Of a DNA stretch of 64,000 nucleotides, positions 35,930 to 44,739 are shown piece after piece. Source of the stretch: Gottfriedia acidiceleris (GTDB lineage Bacteria > Bacillota > Bacilli > Bacillales > Bacillaceae_G); contig NZ_SCFN01000021.1 of NCBI RefSeq assembly GCF_004138285.1, forward strand, positions 20,777 through 84,776, written 5' to 3'. The translations under genes and the position numbers were made by a program. How positions within the stretch are numbered: the first letter of the stretch is position 1; each line of letters opens with the position of its first letter. The notes below the pieces were generated by a model that did not search any database, was not told the origin of the DNA, and worked only from the letters and a program-made list of their open reading frames with translations.

Positions 35930-36652
35930 TTAATCGCGAAGCCTCGAAAGGAATCGAAGTGCTTCAATATAAACCCAAATGACTGTTACTAATAAACCAA
36001 AAGCACAATACCACTCGAATTCTTTTGGTGCACCTTGTCTAACACTTGTCGTAATTAAATCAAAATCCAAAAATAGATTTAATGATGCAATAACAAGTAT
36101 CGCTAAACTAACAAATATTCCTATTGGACCAGATTGATGAATATATGGAATTGGAACATGGAATAGTTGAAGGACCATCGTTAGTAAATAAAATATAAAT
36201 ACTCCGATTGTTAAGCCGAAAACAATTGATCTAAAACGGTGCGTTACTTTAACAAGTCCAGTAGCATAACAAATTAATGTTCCTGCAATAATTGCTATTG
36301 TTAATAGAACTGCTTGTAGGACAATCATTCCATATGTTGCTTCGTAAACTGCTGAAATATTTCCAATTAGAATCCCTTCAACTGCTGCATAAATTGGTGT
36401 AGTAATCGGCGCGATTCTAGGAGAAAAAGATGTTACTAACCCAAGAATGAATGCAACGATTAAACATCCTATAAATACTTTAGAATTAAGTGTTCCAGTT
36501 GCCGTTAGATAAAATGAGTATCCCGCTGTTGCGATTAGTAAGATTAATGCGATTATTGTTTTACCAATTGTCCCACCTATCGTCATCGCTTTAGCAGAAT
36601 GCCTTGATTTCGTTAATCGTTCAGAATTTAAGATAGGATTTGAACTCCTCAT
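35930..36652 (-). CDS. Bax inhibitor-1/YccA family membrane protein
   Basis: A 240-aa protein with about seven membrane helices after a basic N-terminal tail (NPILNSERLTKSRHSAKAMT). The family region PRIAPITTPIYAAVEGILIGNISAVYE (given in part as TTPIYAAVEGILIG) and the C-terminal acidic helix LFLDFDLITTSVRQGAPKEF are characteristic. Bacterial relatives are proton-sensitive calcium leak channels. It starts at 36652 after AGGAGG and is followed by its own terminator. Physiological role here unknown. Confidence 0.88.
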   Translation of the reverse strand: MRSSNPILNSERLTKSRHSAKAMTIGGTIGKTIIALILLIATAGYSFYLTATGTLNSKVFIGCLIVAFILGLVTSFSPRIAPITTPIYAAVEGILIGNISAVYEATYGMIVLQAVLLTIAIIAGTLICYATGLVKVTHRFRSIVFGLTIGVFIFYLLTMVLQLFHVPIPYIHQSGPIGIFVSLAILVIASLNLFLDFDLITTSVRQGAPKEFEWYCAFGLLVTVIWVYIEALRFLSRLRD

Positions 36653-36741
36653 TTAAACTCCTCCTTTATTTTATACCTTTATTTTACCATTTTTAGTAAA
36701 TTTCTTAAACTTTAAACAAGCTTTAATAAAATATATGAAAA

Positions 36742-36763
36742 AAGATGTCCAAAAGGACACCTT
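36742..36763 (-). terminator. Terminator of glyQS
   Basis: AAGATGTCC pairs with GGACACCTT around AAAA, followed on the minus strand by a TTTTTTC run, 17 nt after the glyQS stop. Confidence 0.85.
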
Positions 36764-36779
36764 ATTTCAAAAAACTAAA

Positions 36780-38165
36780 TTAAAATTTAATTTTATTTGC
36801 TAAAAATGATTGTAATTCACTTATTGCAACACGAGTTTGCTCCATTGTGTCACGGTCACGAACTGTTACTTTTCCATCTTCAATTGATTCGAAGTCGTAA
36901 GTAATACAGAAAGGAGTACCGATTTCATCTTGACGTCTATAACGTTTACCGATTGAACCAGTTTCATCGAAATCAACATTAAAATCTTCTGCTAAAGAAG
37001 CAAATACTTCTTGTGCATTTTCTGATAATTTTTTTGATAATGGTAAAATTGCTGCCTTATATGGTGCTAATGCAGGATGTAGACGCATTACTGTTCGAGA
37101 AGTACCATCTTCTAATGCTTCTTCTTCATAAGCATCAATTAAAAATGCTAATGTAACTCGATCTGCACCTAATGATGGCTCGATACAATATGGAACGTAT
37201 TTTTCATTTGTAATTGGATCATGATATGTGAAATCTTCAGTTGAATATTCCATATGTTGTTTTAAATCATAGTCTGTACGAGACGCAATGCCCCATAATT
37301 CGCCCCAACCAAATGGGAATTTATATTCAAAGTCAGTTGTCGCGTTACTATAGTGTGATAATTCATCTGCACTATGTTCACGTAAACGAAGATTTTCTTC
37401 ATTCATGCCTAAAGCTAAAAGCCATTTATTAGCAGTTTCTTTCCAATAAGAATACCACTCTAACTCTTCACCTGGTTTACAGAAGAATTCAAGCTCCATT
37501 TGTTCAAATTCACGAGTACGGAACGTGAAATTTCCTGGAGTAATTTCGTTACGGAAGCTTTTACCGATTTGAGCGATACCAAATGGTACTTTCTTTCTCA
37601 TTGTACGTTGAACATTTTTGAAGTTTACGAAAATACCTTGTGCTGTTTCAGGACGTAAGAAAATTTCATTCGTACTTGACTCAGTAACACCTTGGAATGT
37701 TTTAAACATTAGGTTAAATTGACGAATTTCTGTAAAATCATGGCTACCACAATCAGGACAAGCAATTTTATGTTCCTCAATTAATTTAGCCATTTCAGAA
37801 AATGGTAGACCATCAACGATAATTTCCATTCCTTTTTCTTCAAGTGCATTTTCGATTAATTTATCTGCACGATGACGAGCTTTACAATTTTTGCAATCGA
37901 TCATTGGATCATTAAAGTTACCAATATGACCTGAAGCTTCCCATGTACGTGGATTCATTAAGATTGCAGCATCTAATCCAACATTATATGGACTTTGTTG
38001 AACAAACTTTTTCCACCAAGCTTTTTTCACATTATTTTTTAATTCAACACCTAGTGGACCATAATCCCACGTATTTGCTAAACCACCGTAAATTTCAGAT
38101 CCTGGAAATACAAATCCTCTGTGTTTAGCATGACTTACTACGACTTCCATCGATTTTTCTGACAT
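36780..38165 (-). CDS. glyQS: Glycyl-tRNA synthetase, homodimeric class II
   Basis: A 461-aa single-chain class II enzyme that charges tRNA-Gly. [19 protein letters not shown] opens the protein, motif 2 is [19 protein letters not shown], and motif 3 occurs as [15 protein letters not shown]; a zinc-type [12 protein letters not shown] and CPDCGSHDF pair sits in the insert. The ATG at 38165 follows TTGGAGG at the right spacing; the TTG five codons upstream overlaps that site. It is controlled by the T-box leader upstream. This is the alpha2-type enzyme, not the alpha/beta GlyQ+GlyS type. Confidence 0.95.
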   Translation of the reverse strand: MSEKSMEVVVSHAKHRGFVFPGSEIYGGLANTWDYGPLGVELKNNVKKAWWKKFVQQSPYNVGLDAAILMNPRTWEASGHIGNFNDPMIDCKNCKARHRADKLIENALEEKGMEIIVDGLPFSEMAKLIEEHKIACPDCGSHDFTEIRQFNLMFKTFQGVTESSTNEIFLRPETAQGIFVNFKNVQRTMRKKVPFGIAQIGKSFRNEITPGNFTFRTREFEQMELEFFCKPGEELEWYSYWKETANKWLLALGMNEENLRLREHSADELSHYSNATTDFEYKFPFGWGELWGIASRTDYDLKQHMEYSTEDFTYHDPITNEKYVPYCIEPSLGADRVTLAFLIDAYEEEALEDGTSRTVMRLHPALAPYKAAILPLSKKLSENAQEVFASLAEDFNVDFDETGSIGKRYRRQDEIGTPFCITYDFESIEDGKVTVRDRDTMEQTRVAISELQSFLANKIKF

Positions 38166-38216
38166 TTCATTTGCCTCCAATTTTCAATTGTTTTTTGAAA
38201 ATGCAAGAATGAAATA

Positions 38217-38425
38217 AAAAAGCTCTCATCCTTAGGCATTTTCTGCCTAGGGACGAGAGCTGTATATGCACCCGCGGTTCCACCCTAGTTGACAATTAAA
38301 AAAATTGTCCACTTTAAGAATTAACTCAGGAATGCCTTTCGCTAAAGGTTTTGATTGAGCTCACACCATCCTCAATTCGCTATACAAAACAATCTTTAGG
38401 TACTTCTTTCCGTCAACGTTATATG
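38217..38425 (-). promoter_or_regulatory. T-box riboswitch (tRNA-Gly) of glyQS
   Basis: The minus strand carries CTAGGGTGGAACCGCGGG (38271-38288), a terminator AGCTCTCGTCC / GGATGAGAGCT with a TTTTTT run (38221-38261), and a GGC triplet at 38334-38336 in the specifier position. This is a compact glycine T-box lacking the extra stems of the ileS leader. Confidence 0.9.
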
Positions 38426-38637
38426 TATTAAATAATATGTTGTTATTTTAACAAAGTGACAATGATTAAGTCAAATATTATTATGAACAATTATGATAAA
38501 AAAATTCGGTGAATTTTTTGAATATTTTTTTGGGAACTATCATGTAAAGATAAAACCTTTACAGTATGTGCATTAATTGGTATGATAGAAAAGTTGTTTT
38601 ATTTATATACCTATACTATCAGAAGGGAGTGCTAGTT

Positions 38638-39066
38638 TTGAGTAGCAGCATTTTTTTAAAGAAAAAGAAACGTTCAGCAGTATTGCTTGATAAACATCAT
38701 TCCATTCGTTTATTAAAGACAAACAAAAAGCGAATCGTGAACAAAAGAAACAATAAAATAAAAGGGTTCGAACAATTACTTGTTAAAGAATTAAACGAGG
38801 AAATGATTTCAACTTCAAACAGTACGGTAAATGAAATTTCTGAAAATGTAAATACAGTAGTGATCGAAGGACTTCCAGTAACATTTCTTCTAAAGCTTGG
38901 AAAAGAGTTTTTCTCAGATTTAGAAGCAGTGAAGTACTATTATAATAGTAAACATGAAGATTTTTACAAGAATCGTAGTTTACTAGAGGAATCACTTCAA
39001 TCTTCAATTAACAATGCGTCAAGTGAAGAACAATTAAAAGTTTCGGAATTTATTTCTAATAGATAA
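38638..39066 (+). CDS. Hypothetical basic protein, 142 aa
   Basis: I place the start at the TTG at 38638 because AAGGGAG lies upstream; a longer frame to 38566 lacks a ribosome site. The N-terminus is very basic (FLKKKKRSAVLLDKHHSIRL, then KTNKKRIVNKRNNK), the remainder amphipathic and acidic with no membrane helix. It resembles spore or nucleic-acid-binding small proteins only in composition. A terminator follows at once. Not recognised. Confidence 0.65.
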   Translation: MSSSIFLKKKKRSAVLLDKHHSIRLLKTNKKRIVNKRNNKIKGFEQLLVKELNEEMISTSNSTVNEISENVNTVVIEGLPVTFLLKLGKEFFSDLEAVKYYYNSKHEDFYKNRSLLEESLQSSINNASSEEQLKVSEFISNR

Positions 39067-39083
39067 TATTTTACAAAAAAGTC

Positions 39084-39121
39084 AAAGTCAGTTCATTATT
39101 GATATATGAACTGACTTTTTT
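39084..39121 (+). terminator. Terminator, left boundary of accessory island
   Basis: AAAGTCAGTTCAT (39084-39096) pairs with ATGAACTGACTTT (39106-39118) and runs into T6. The same 13-bp stem recurs at 40789-40819. Confidence 0.9.
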
Positions 39122-39253
39122 CATGAATGCATACGTTATTAGTATTAGCCTTACATCGATTTATAATTTAGGCTTTCTTATCTCTCCAAATAATAAAGCA
39201 CTTGCTAAATGATCCAATAAGAAAAAAGTTGACATAGAGCAAATCCACATCTT

Positions 39254-39457
39254 TTATACCTGTGTTGAAAGTACTAAAATCAATATTCTTAATGTCTCCA
39301 AAAGCTGAAATTTGTAGAATACTTCAACTTGATTATTATCAAAAATTTGCGATCCAGCAAAAGCTACAGTTTTATGTAATACATCTAACTTTTGTTTTTT
39401 AAATCCTGTAGCATCCAATGAATTGCAATATCCTTCTGCTAACTTAATTCCTAGCAT
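39254..39457 (-). CDS. Possible small hypothetical protein or remnant
   Basis: A 67-aa frame from the ATG at 39457, which follows GGAG five nt upstream. The part GIKLAEGYCNSLDATGFKKQ through VAFAGSQIFDNNQVEVFYKF looks protein-like, while the last 17 residues look like read-through sequence. It could be a truncated gene. The longer frame to 39556 has no ribosome site. No family recognised. Confidence 0.35.
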   Translation of the reverse strand: MLGIKLAEGYCNSLDATGFKKQKLDVLHKTVAFAGSQIFDNNQVEVFYKFQLLETLRILILVLSTQV

Positions 39458-39689
39458 TACCACTCCAAATGTAATGTTATACAATATACAACAAAGATAT
39501 TTATTTAGTTTCATAATATAATTTATATAGTTAGAAAGATTAAAAGGAGAGATCACTTTTAAAAATGAGTAGGTATTACATATACTAAAACATCCTTAAT
39601 GAATTTTAATAGACATAAAAGGTGTTTATATTGGATTTACATTTTAGTATTCAATATTTTATTTTCTCTTTTTTTAACAATTTAGGTCT

Positions 39690-39854
39690 TTAGGAATAGT
39701 GCACTTTTTTTAAATATTTTCTATATACACCTAAAATTGAGCTTGCTATAATTATCAAAATTATATTACTTGTACTTTCAAAGGGTCCTACCAAGACTAA
39801 GCTTAGTGCAAAAACTAAATATATTATTGTAGCAATAATATTTTTTCTGTTCAT
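39690..39854 (-). CDS. Tiny two-helix membrane protein, putative immunity protein
   Basis: A 54-aa protein, MNRKNIIATIIYLVFALSLV onward, with two membrane helices (about 5-24 and 30-43) and a basic tail RKYLKKVHYS. GGAGGG precedes its ATG. It starts 14 nt after the stop of the secreted-peptide gene upstream, so they are one transcript. Small two-helix proteins directly after a secreted peptide are commonly bacteriocin immunity proteins; that role is inference from layout. Confidence 0.6.
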   Translation of the reverse strand: MNRKNIIATIIYLVFALSLVLVGPFESTSNIILIIIASSILGVYRKYLKKVHYS

Positions 39855-39868
39855 TTATATCCCTCCTA

Positions 39869-40288
39869 TTATTTTATTTTAAAAGCTTCATTTGTATTAT
39901 ATGAATCAGTTGTATATACGCTAGTATGATTAATATAACTATACTCAATACCCTTACCTGCTTTAGAAGCATCTGTAAATGGTTTCATTTGAGCTTTCAC
40001 ATTTTTACCATATACAAAAGCTAATGGGGCAATCCAACCTTTATAAGCACCACCTAGTGCTGCTGCTAATTCTGTAGCTGACCCTATACTATTTGCTTGC
40101 TTTGCTAATTTACTAACCTCAGACGCAGACATATAACTTGACATTTTAAAACATGTATAACCTGTATGATTATGATTATATTTACTTGAAGCCGCATCAC
40201 TTATAGTTGGAAATAAAGCTCCACCTAAAATAGCTACAGTTAGAAGAATAACCTTTTTTTTAAAGTTCAATTTATTTATATTAATCAA
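39869..40288 (-). CDS. Secreted peptide precursor, putative bacteriocin/toxin
   Basis: A 139-aa precursor starting at a TTG with AAGGAGAG upstream. The Sec-type signal peptide has a basic n-region (KLNFKKK), a hydrophobic core (VILLTVAILGGALF) and a likely cleavage after SDA (Ala32). The mature part of about 107 residues has one Cys (TGYTCFKMSS), an alanine/glycine-rich helix (ATELAAALGGAYKGW), a short hydrophobic stretch (IAPLAFVYG), a KAGKGIEYSY motif and a Tyr/Thr-rich end. It is followed at once by a two-helix membrane protein. I read it as a bacteriocin-like secreted toxin with immunity, but no family is recognised with confidence. A secreted non-toxic protein is possible. Confidence 0.65.
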   Translation of the reverse strand: MININKLNFKKKVILLTVAILGGALFPTISDAASSKYNHNHTGYTCFKMSSYMSASEVSKLAKQANSIGSATELAAALGGAYKGWIAPLAFVYGKNVKAQMKPFTDASKAGKGIEYSYINHTSVYTTDSYNTNEAFKIK

Positions 40289-40786
40289 TGTATACTCTCC
40301 TTTATTTTATTTTCAGATTTAAATTTTGAAAATATTTTTTTATTTAAGAAACATAACTGAGCGCTCAATAATAGATTAATATATTTTAATTATATTTTCC
40401 TCGTAAATTATGGTAATTTTGTGAAATAATGTAATTATTCACATTTTAGCAATAAATCACACAAGGGGCATTTTTATGTACTACTAATGAACATAAAGAA
40501 AGTAGGAAATTCATTTTCAAAAGTAAATGAAGATCTGTATGCCTGGCGTTGTGGTGTACCTTTTTGATATAAAACTACGACTAGAGATGGCTATTAATTC
40601 GAGGGAAGATATTAAGGTCAGTTAGACCCTATACAGTAGAATTAAGTTTTTGCTCAAAGTAAAGAACTCCACGGCTTTCGCTACGCACGATACCGAGGAG
40701 TTCTAAATAGACAAATTTTGATGACTAAAAAAATACCACGAAAAATTCGTTCCATTTACTTGACGAAGTCTTTTTCCAACAGCGTG
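40289..40786. other. Region upstream of the secreted-peptide gene; degenerate, no intact gene
   Basis: Holds the promoter region of the peptide gene, a 10-bp palindrome TGAGCGCTCA near 40357-40366, and a hairpin AGAACTCC/GGAGTTCT (40663-40670/40697-40704). The right half looks like decayed coding or mobile-element sequence, but no frame longer than a few tens of codons remains. Confidence 0.45.
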
Positions 40787-40822
40787 AAAAAGTCAGTTCA
40801 TATCAAATGAACTGACTTTTTT
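40787..40822 (-). terminator. Terminator of liv operon, twin of 39084-39121
   Basis: AAAGTCAGTTCAT (40789-40801) pairs with ATGAACTGACTTT (40807-40819) around a 5-nt loop with A and T runs on either side, directly after the livF stop at 40825. Confidence 0.85.
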
Positions 40823-40824
40823 AT

Positions 40825-41532
40825 TTAAGCTAAATATGCTTTTTTCACTTCTTCATTATTCATTAATGTTTTACCTTCACCAACCATTTGAATCTCACCA
40901 GTTTGAATTACATAGCCGCGGTGAGCAATTTGTAATGCTTGGTATGCGTTTTGTTCGACTAATAAGATTGTCATTCCTTGTTTGTTTAGTTGCTCAATGA
41001 TTTCAAATATTTGTTCAACGATAATTGGAGCAAGACCCATTGATGGCTCATCTAGCATTAGCAATGATGGTCCCATCATCAGTCCTCTACCAATCGCTAG
41101 CATTTGTTGTTCTCCTCCACTCATCGTACCGCCTTTTTGGCTTATACGCTCTTTCAGTCTTGGAAAATAATCAAATACCATTTCCATGCGTGCAGCGATT
41201 AGTTTTTTATCTTTTACTGAGAAAGCACCCATCTCTAAATTTTCTTTTACACTTAATTTAGAAAAGATTCTTCTTCCTTCTGGTACATGTGCAATTCCCT
41301 TTAAGGCAATTTCATGGGATTGTAGCTTTATAATTTCTTCACCTTTATAAATCAGCGTTCCAGATTTTGGTTTAACTTGGCCACAAATCGTTTTTAGAGT
41401 AGTAGATTTTCCCGCACCGTTACTTCCAATTAATGTTACAATTTCACCTTCATTTACTTCAATGTTAATATTTTTCAGTGCTTGAATACCACCGTAAAAA
41501 GAGTTAATATCTTTTAATTGTAATAGCGTCAT
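40825..41532 (-). CDS. livF: Branched-chain amino-acid ABC transporter ATPase LivF
   Basis: A 235-aa cytoplasmic ATPase. Walker A is GSNGAGKSTTLKT, Q-loop region HVPEGRRIFSKLSVKENL, signature MSGGEQQMLAIGRGLM, Walker B LLMLDEPSMGLAP and H-loop LVEQNA. The SVKENLEMGA and GEIQMVGEGKTL segments are typical LivF. It lies 18 nt after livG and ends the livHMGF operon, forming the LivF/LivG heterodimer that powers import of leucine, isoleucine and valine. Confidence 0.95.
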   Translation of the reverse strand: MTLLQLKDINSFYGGIQALKNINIEVNEGEIVTLIGSNGAGKSTTLKTICGQVKPKSGTLIYKGEEIIKLQSHEIALKGIAHVPEGRRIFSKLSVKENLEMGAFSVKDKKLIAARMEMVFDYFPRLKERISQKGGTMSGGEQQMLAIGRGLMMGPSLLMLDEPSMGLAPIIVEQIFEIIEQLNKQGMTILLVEQNAYQALQIAHRGYVIQTGEIQMVGEGKTLMNNEEVKKAYLA

Positions 41533-41550
41533 CTTTTCGTACTCCTTTCA

Positions 41551-42321
41551 CTATGCAGTAGTCACTGCACTTTTTCCTAAATATGCTTCAATTACTTTTT
41601 GATTATTTCGAATTTCGAGTGGTTTACCTTCTGCTATTTTTTCGCCATGATCAAGTACAAATAAATACTCGGATATTTCCATAACAAGCTTCATATCATG
41701 CTCGATTAAGACGATTGTTAAGTTAAGATCATCTCTCATTTGATAGATTAAATCAGTCAATTCTTTCGTTTCTTTCGGATTCATCCCTGCAGCTGGCTCA
41801 TCTAAAAGTAAGATGCTTGGTTGAGATGCTAATGCACGAGCGATTTCAAGTCGTCTTTGTGCACCATACGATAGACTCGATGCTTCCTCATTATATACAT
41901 CAGCCAATCCTACGTATTCCAACCATTTATACGCTTCCTTCATCGCCGATTTTTCTGCTTTTTTAAATTTAGGTAAATGGAATATTGTTGAAAAAATACC
42001 ATATTTTAAATGTTGATGCATTCCTACCATGACGTTTTCTAAAGCAGTCATACTACTAAATAAACGAATATTTTGGAACGTACGCGCTATGCCTTTTTTA
42101 TTAACAGAATGTGGCTTTAACCCTACTAAGCTCTCATTACCTAACAAAATTTCACCACTAGTAGGAGTATATACACCTGTGATCATATTAAAAAATGTTG
42201 TTTTTCCTGCACCATTTGGTCCAATTACGGCTGTGATTGAGCCTTCTTTAATTTCAATATTTACATTATTAACAGCTGTTAAACCGCCAAAGCTTTTCGT
42301 TAAATTCGTTGTTTTTAACAT
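41551..42321 (-). CDS. livG: Branched-chain amino-acid ABC transporter ATPase LivG
   Basis: A 256-aa ATPase. Walker A GPNGAGKTTFFNMITG, the LivG hallmark KGIARTFQNIRLFSSMTALENV, signature LSYGAQRRLEIARAL, Walker B ILLLDEPAAGMNP and H-loop IVLIEHDM are all intact. It is 16 nt downstream of livM and 18 nt upstream of livF. Partner of LivF in the importer. Confidence 0.95.
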   Translation of the reverse strand: MLKTTNLTKSFGGLTAVNNVNIEIKEGSITAVIGPNGAGKTTFFNMITGVYTPTSGEILLGNESLVGLKPHSVNKKGIARTFQNIRLFSSMTALENVMVGMHQHLKYGIFSTIFHLPKFKKAEKSAMKEAYKWLEYVGLADVYNEEASSLSYGAQRRLEIARALASQPSILLLDEPAAGMNPKETKELTDLIYQMRDDLNLTIVLIEHDMKLVMEISEYLFVLDHGEKIAEGKPLEIRNNQKVIEAYLGKSAVTTA

Positions 42322-42337
42322 ATTATAACCTCCCCTC

Positions 42338-43606
42338 CTAAAATGAAACTGTGCGTGTTTTTTCTTCGACTACAGTTTGATCTACGACATCTTCTTTTGG
42401 AACAATCTTATTTTTGGCAGGCAATAATCCTTTAGGCCTAAAGATTGCTACAAGTACTAAAATTAGTCCGAAAATCATACGTTGCATTTTAGAAGGCGAT
42501 AGAGCAGGTGGTAAATTAATAACTCCATCTAATGTTAATTGGTTTAAATAATTTGTTACTTCTGTTAATACTTGTAGATTTAAAATTGTTACAAGTGCAG
42601 CTCCAAGGATTACCCCTGGCACACTACCCATTCCGCCTAAAATAACCATTACTAAGATCGTAATTGATTCAAGTAATGTAAAACTTGTAGGATCGATGAA
42701 CATTTGCTTTGCAGAGAATACTACTCCCATCATTCCTGAGAAAGATGCACCGATTGCAAATGCAATTAATTTCGTACGTACTAAGTGAATACCTGATGCT
42801 TGTGCAGCGATTTCATTCTCACGAACCGCCTTCCAAGAGCGTCCAAGCTTAGAATCTTGTAATCTAGTAACAGCTAAAATTACGATTGCTAATACAACTA
42901 GAACTACATAATAAAATTGGCTTGAATTAACAATCTCTAATCCAAATAAAGTAGGTGGCGCAATAGAAGAAATACCTTGTGCTCCTCCAGTAATGTTTAC
43001 TGGTTTATCTAAGTTATTAAATACGATTCGAATAATTTCTCCAAATCCAAGAGTTACAATTGCTAAATAATCACCTTTTACTCGAAGTACCGGAATACCT
43101 AATAATACGCCTGCAATTGCAGCGATAATTCCACCGATTAGTATAAATGCCCAAAATGAGTTTCCTGAAAAAGGAAGAAAGTCAAAATGTAAGAAATTTG
43201 TTACTTGTTTAGTCGAAAAAATTGCATAAGTATATGAACCGATTGCAAAGAAGGCAACAAAACCTAAATCTAATAGTCCCGCTAAACCAACTACTACGTT
43301 TAATCCAAGTGCCATTGCAACATAGATTCCAACTAAAGTCGCTACACCCATATATGATTCCAATGCTGTACCTTGTGATGCAACATACGGCATGATCACG
43401 GTTAAAACTAGGATTCCAATGCTCCATTTTAATTTGACTGGAAAATTAGTTTTATATAATAAATAAAGTGAGAACAAGATTAATAGAAATGCCGTTACGG
43501 ATTCTTGCAAAAGATATAATCCTAATGATGTAACAACGATATAAGCTCCTAAGAAAATTCCTTGTAGTTTATTTGATTGTTTTAACCCATTTAATAAGCT
43601 CTTCAT
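42338..43606 (-). CDS. livM: Branched-chain amino-acid ABC transporter permease LivM
   Basis: A 422-aa inner-membrane permease with about ten helices. The family core includes GLNVVVGLAGLLDLGFVAFFA, the cytoplasmic coupling EAA-type loop GEIIRIVFNNLDKP, GRSWKAVRENEIAAQASGI and SFSGMMGVVFSAKQMF, and the tail has FRPKGLLPAKNK. It is 9 nt after livH. The N-terminal 60 residues add extra hydrophobic segments, as in the longer LivM proteins. Confidence 0.94.
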   Translation of the reverse strand: MKSLLNGLKQSNKLQGIFLGAYIVVTSLGLYLLQESVTAFLLILFSLYLLYKTNFPVKLKWSIGILVLTVIMPYVASQGTALESYMGVATLVGIYVAMALGLNVVVGLAGLLDLGFVAFFAIGSYTYAIFSTKQVTNFLHFDFLPFSGNSFWAFILIGGIIAAIAGVLLGIPVLRVKGDYLAIVTLGFGEIIRIVFNNLDKPVNITGGAQGISSIAPPTLFGLEIVNSSQFYYVVLVVLAIVILAVTRLQDSKLGRSWKAVRENEIAAQASGIHLVRTKLIAFAIGASFSGMMGVVFSAKQMFIDPTSFTLLESITILVMVILGGMGSVPGVILGAALVTILNLQVLTEVTNYLNQLTLDGVINLPPALSPSKMQRMIFGLILVLVAIFRPKGLLPAKNKIVPKEDVVDQTVVEEKTRTVSF

Positions 43607-43615
43607 CTAATTCAC

Positions 43616-44599
43616 CTACACTTTCTCAGCTACAGGTTTACCTAATAAACCTTCTGGCTTGAATATTAGAACTAGAATTAAAATTCCAAATGCAACTACA
43701 TCTTTATATTCTGACGGGAAAATGCCATGTGTTAAAGTTGATAAATTTGTTGCTGCAAACACTTCGATTACACCGATTAATAAACCGCCAAGCATCGCAC
43801 CACGGATATTTCCGATTCCACCTAATACTGCAGCTGTAAATGCTTTTAGACCTAAAATAAAACCGATGTACGGGTCAATTGTGTTATATTGTAATGCAAA
43901 TAGTACGCCAGTTGCACCACCTAATCCAGAACCTAAAAAGAAGGTTAATGAGATGACTTTGTTAACGTTTACAGACATTAATGATGCAGTTTCACGATCT
44001 TGTGCAACTGCACGCATTGCTGTACCCCATTTTGTTTTATTGATGAAGTAATCTAATGAAATCATCATTACAACTGCAACGACTAAAATAATAATTGATG
44101 CTGATTTAATTTGTGCATTTCCAAATGAAGAAAAAATTGAGCTAGTTTTAATTTGGTGTTGTCCTGAAAATAGTGATGGGCCAGTAATAATGTAATTTCC
44201 TTGTTTTAATTCAGCAATAAAACGTACGATATCTTGTAGTAAAAATGAAATACCGATTGCTGTAATTAATGTGATTAATTTTGGTGCTTTTCGCAATGGA
44301 CGATACGCTACTCTTTCGATCCCCATTCCTAGGAATCCAGTTGCTAATGAAGCAACTATTAAAACAATTGCTAACACGATAATTGCAGGTAAACTACTTA
44401 ATAAGCCTAAACCAGTAAATGTAATTAATACTGCAGTACCTATAAACGCACCCGCCATGAATATTTCACCATGTGCAAAGTTGATTAGTTCCAAAATCCC
44501 ATAAACCATCGTGTATCCGAGTGCTACAATTGCATATACTGCTCCTAAAACAAGACCGTCTATTAGTACTTGAGGTAGTGTTTGGATTACTTCATTCAT
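43616..44599 (-). CDS. livH: Branched-chain amino-acid ABC transporter permease LivH
   Basis: A 327-aa permease with about eight helices. Typical segments are GAVYAIVALGYTMVYGILELI, NFAHGEIFMAGAFIG, GMGIERVAYRPLRKAPK, WGTAMRAVAQDRETASLMSV and FKPEGLLGKPVAEKV. The start at 44599 has AGGAGG upstream. A hairpin lies between this gene and livJ, so livHMGF expression is probably lower than livJ. Confidence 0.95.
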   Translation of the reverse strand: MNEVIQTLPQVLIDGLVLGAVYAIVALGYTMVYGILELINFAHGEIFMAGAFIGTAVLITFTGLGLLSSLPAIIVLAIVLIVASLATGFLGMGIERVAYRPLRKAPKLITLITAIGISFLLQDIVRFIAELKQGNYIITGPSLFSGQHQIKTSSIFSSFGNAQIKSASIIILVVAVVMMISLDYFINKTKWGTAMRAVAQDRETASLMSVNVNKVISLTFFLGSGLGGATGVLFALQYNTIDPYIGFILGLKAFTAAVLGGIGNIRGAMLGGLLIGVIEVFAATNLSTLTHGIFPSEYKDVVAFGILILVLIFKPEGLLGKPVAEKV

Positions 44600-44681
44600 G
44601 TATAAGACCTCCTATAAATAATGTGGTTTATTTCCTATCAACTTCCAAAATTTTACAATTTTCTCAACTTATTGAGAGAAA

Positions 44682-44712
44682 AAGAGTATCTCGTTTTTAC
44701 GGGATACTCTTT
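44682..44712 (-). terminator. Intercistronic terminator between livJ and livH
   Basis: AAAAGAGTATC pairs with GATACTCTTTT with T runs, in the 140-nt gap after the livJ stop. A second weak hairpin (TCTCAA/TTGAGA) lies beside it. It likely reduces read-through into the membrane genes. Confidence 0.75.
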
Positions 44713-44739
44713 TCTTTTTCTGGTTGGCATAGTTTCTAA

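Noticed and set aside
39458..39556. N-terminal extension of the small frame at 39254-39457
   Set aside because: No ribosome site at the upstream starts; the internal ATG at 39457 has GGAG, so only the shorter form was kept, with low confidence.
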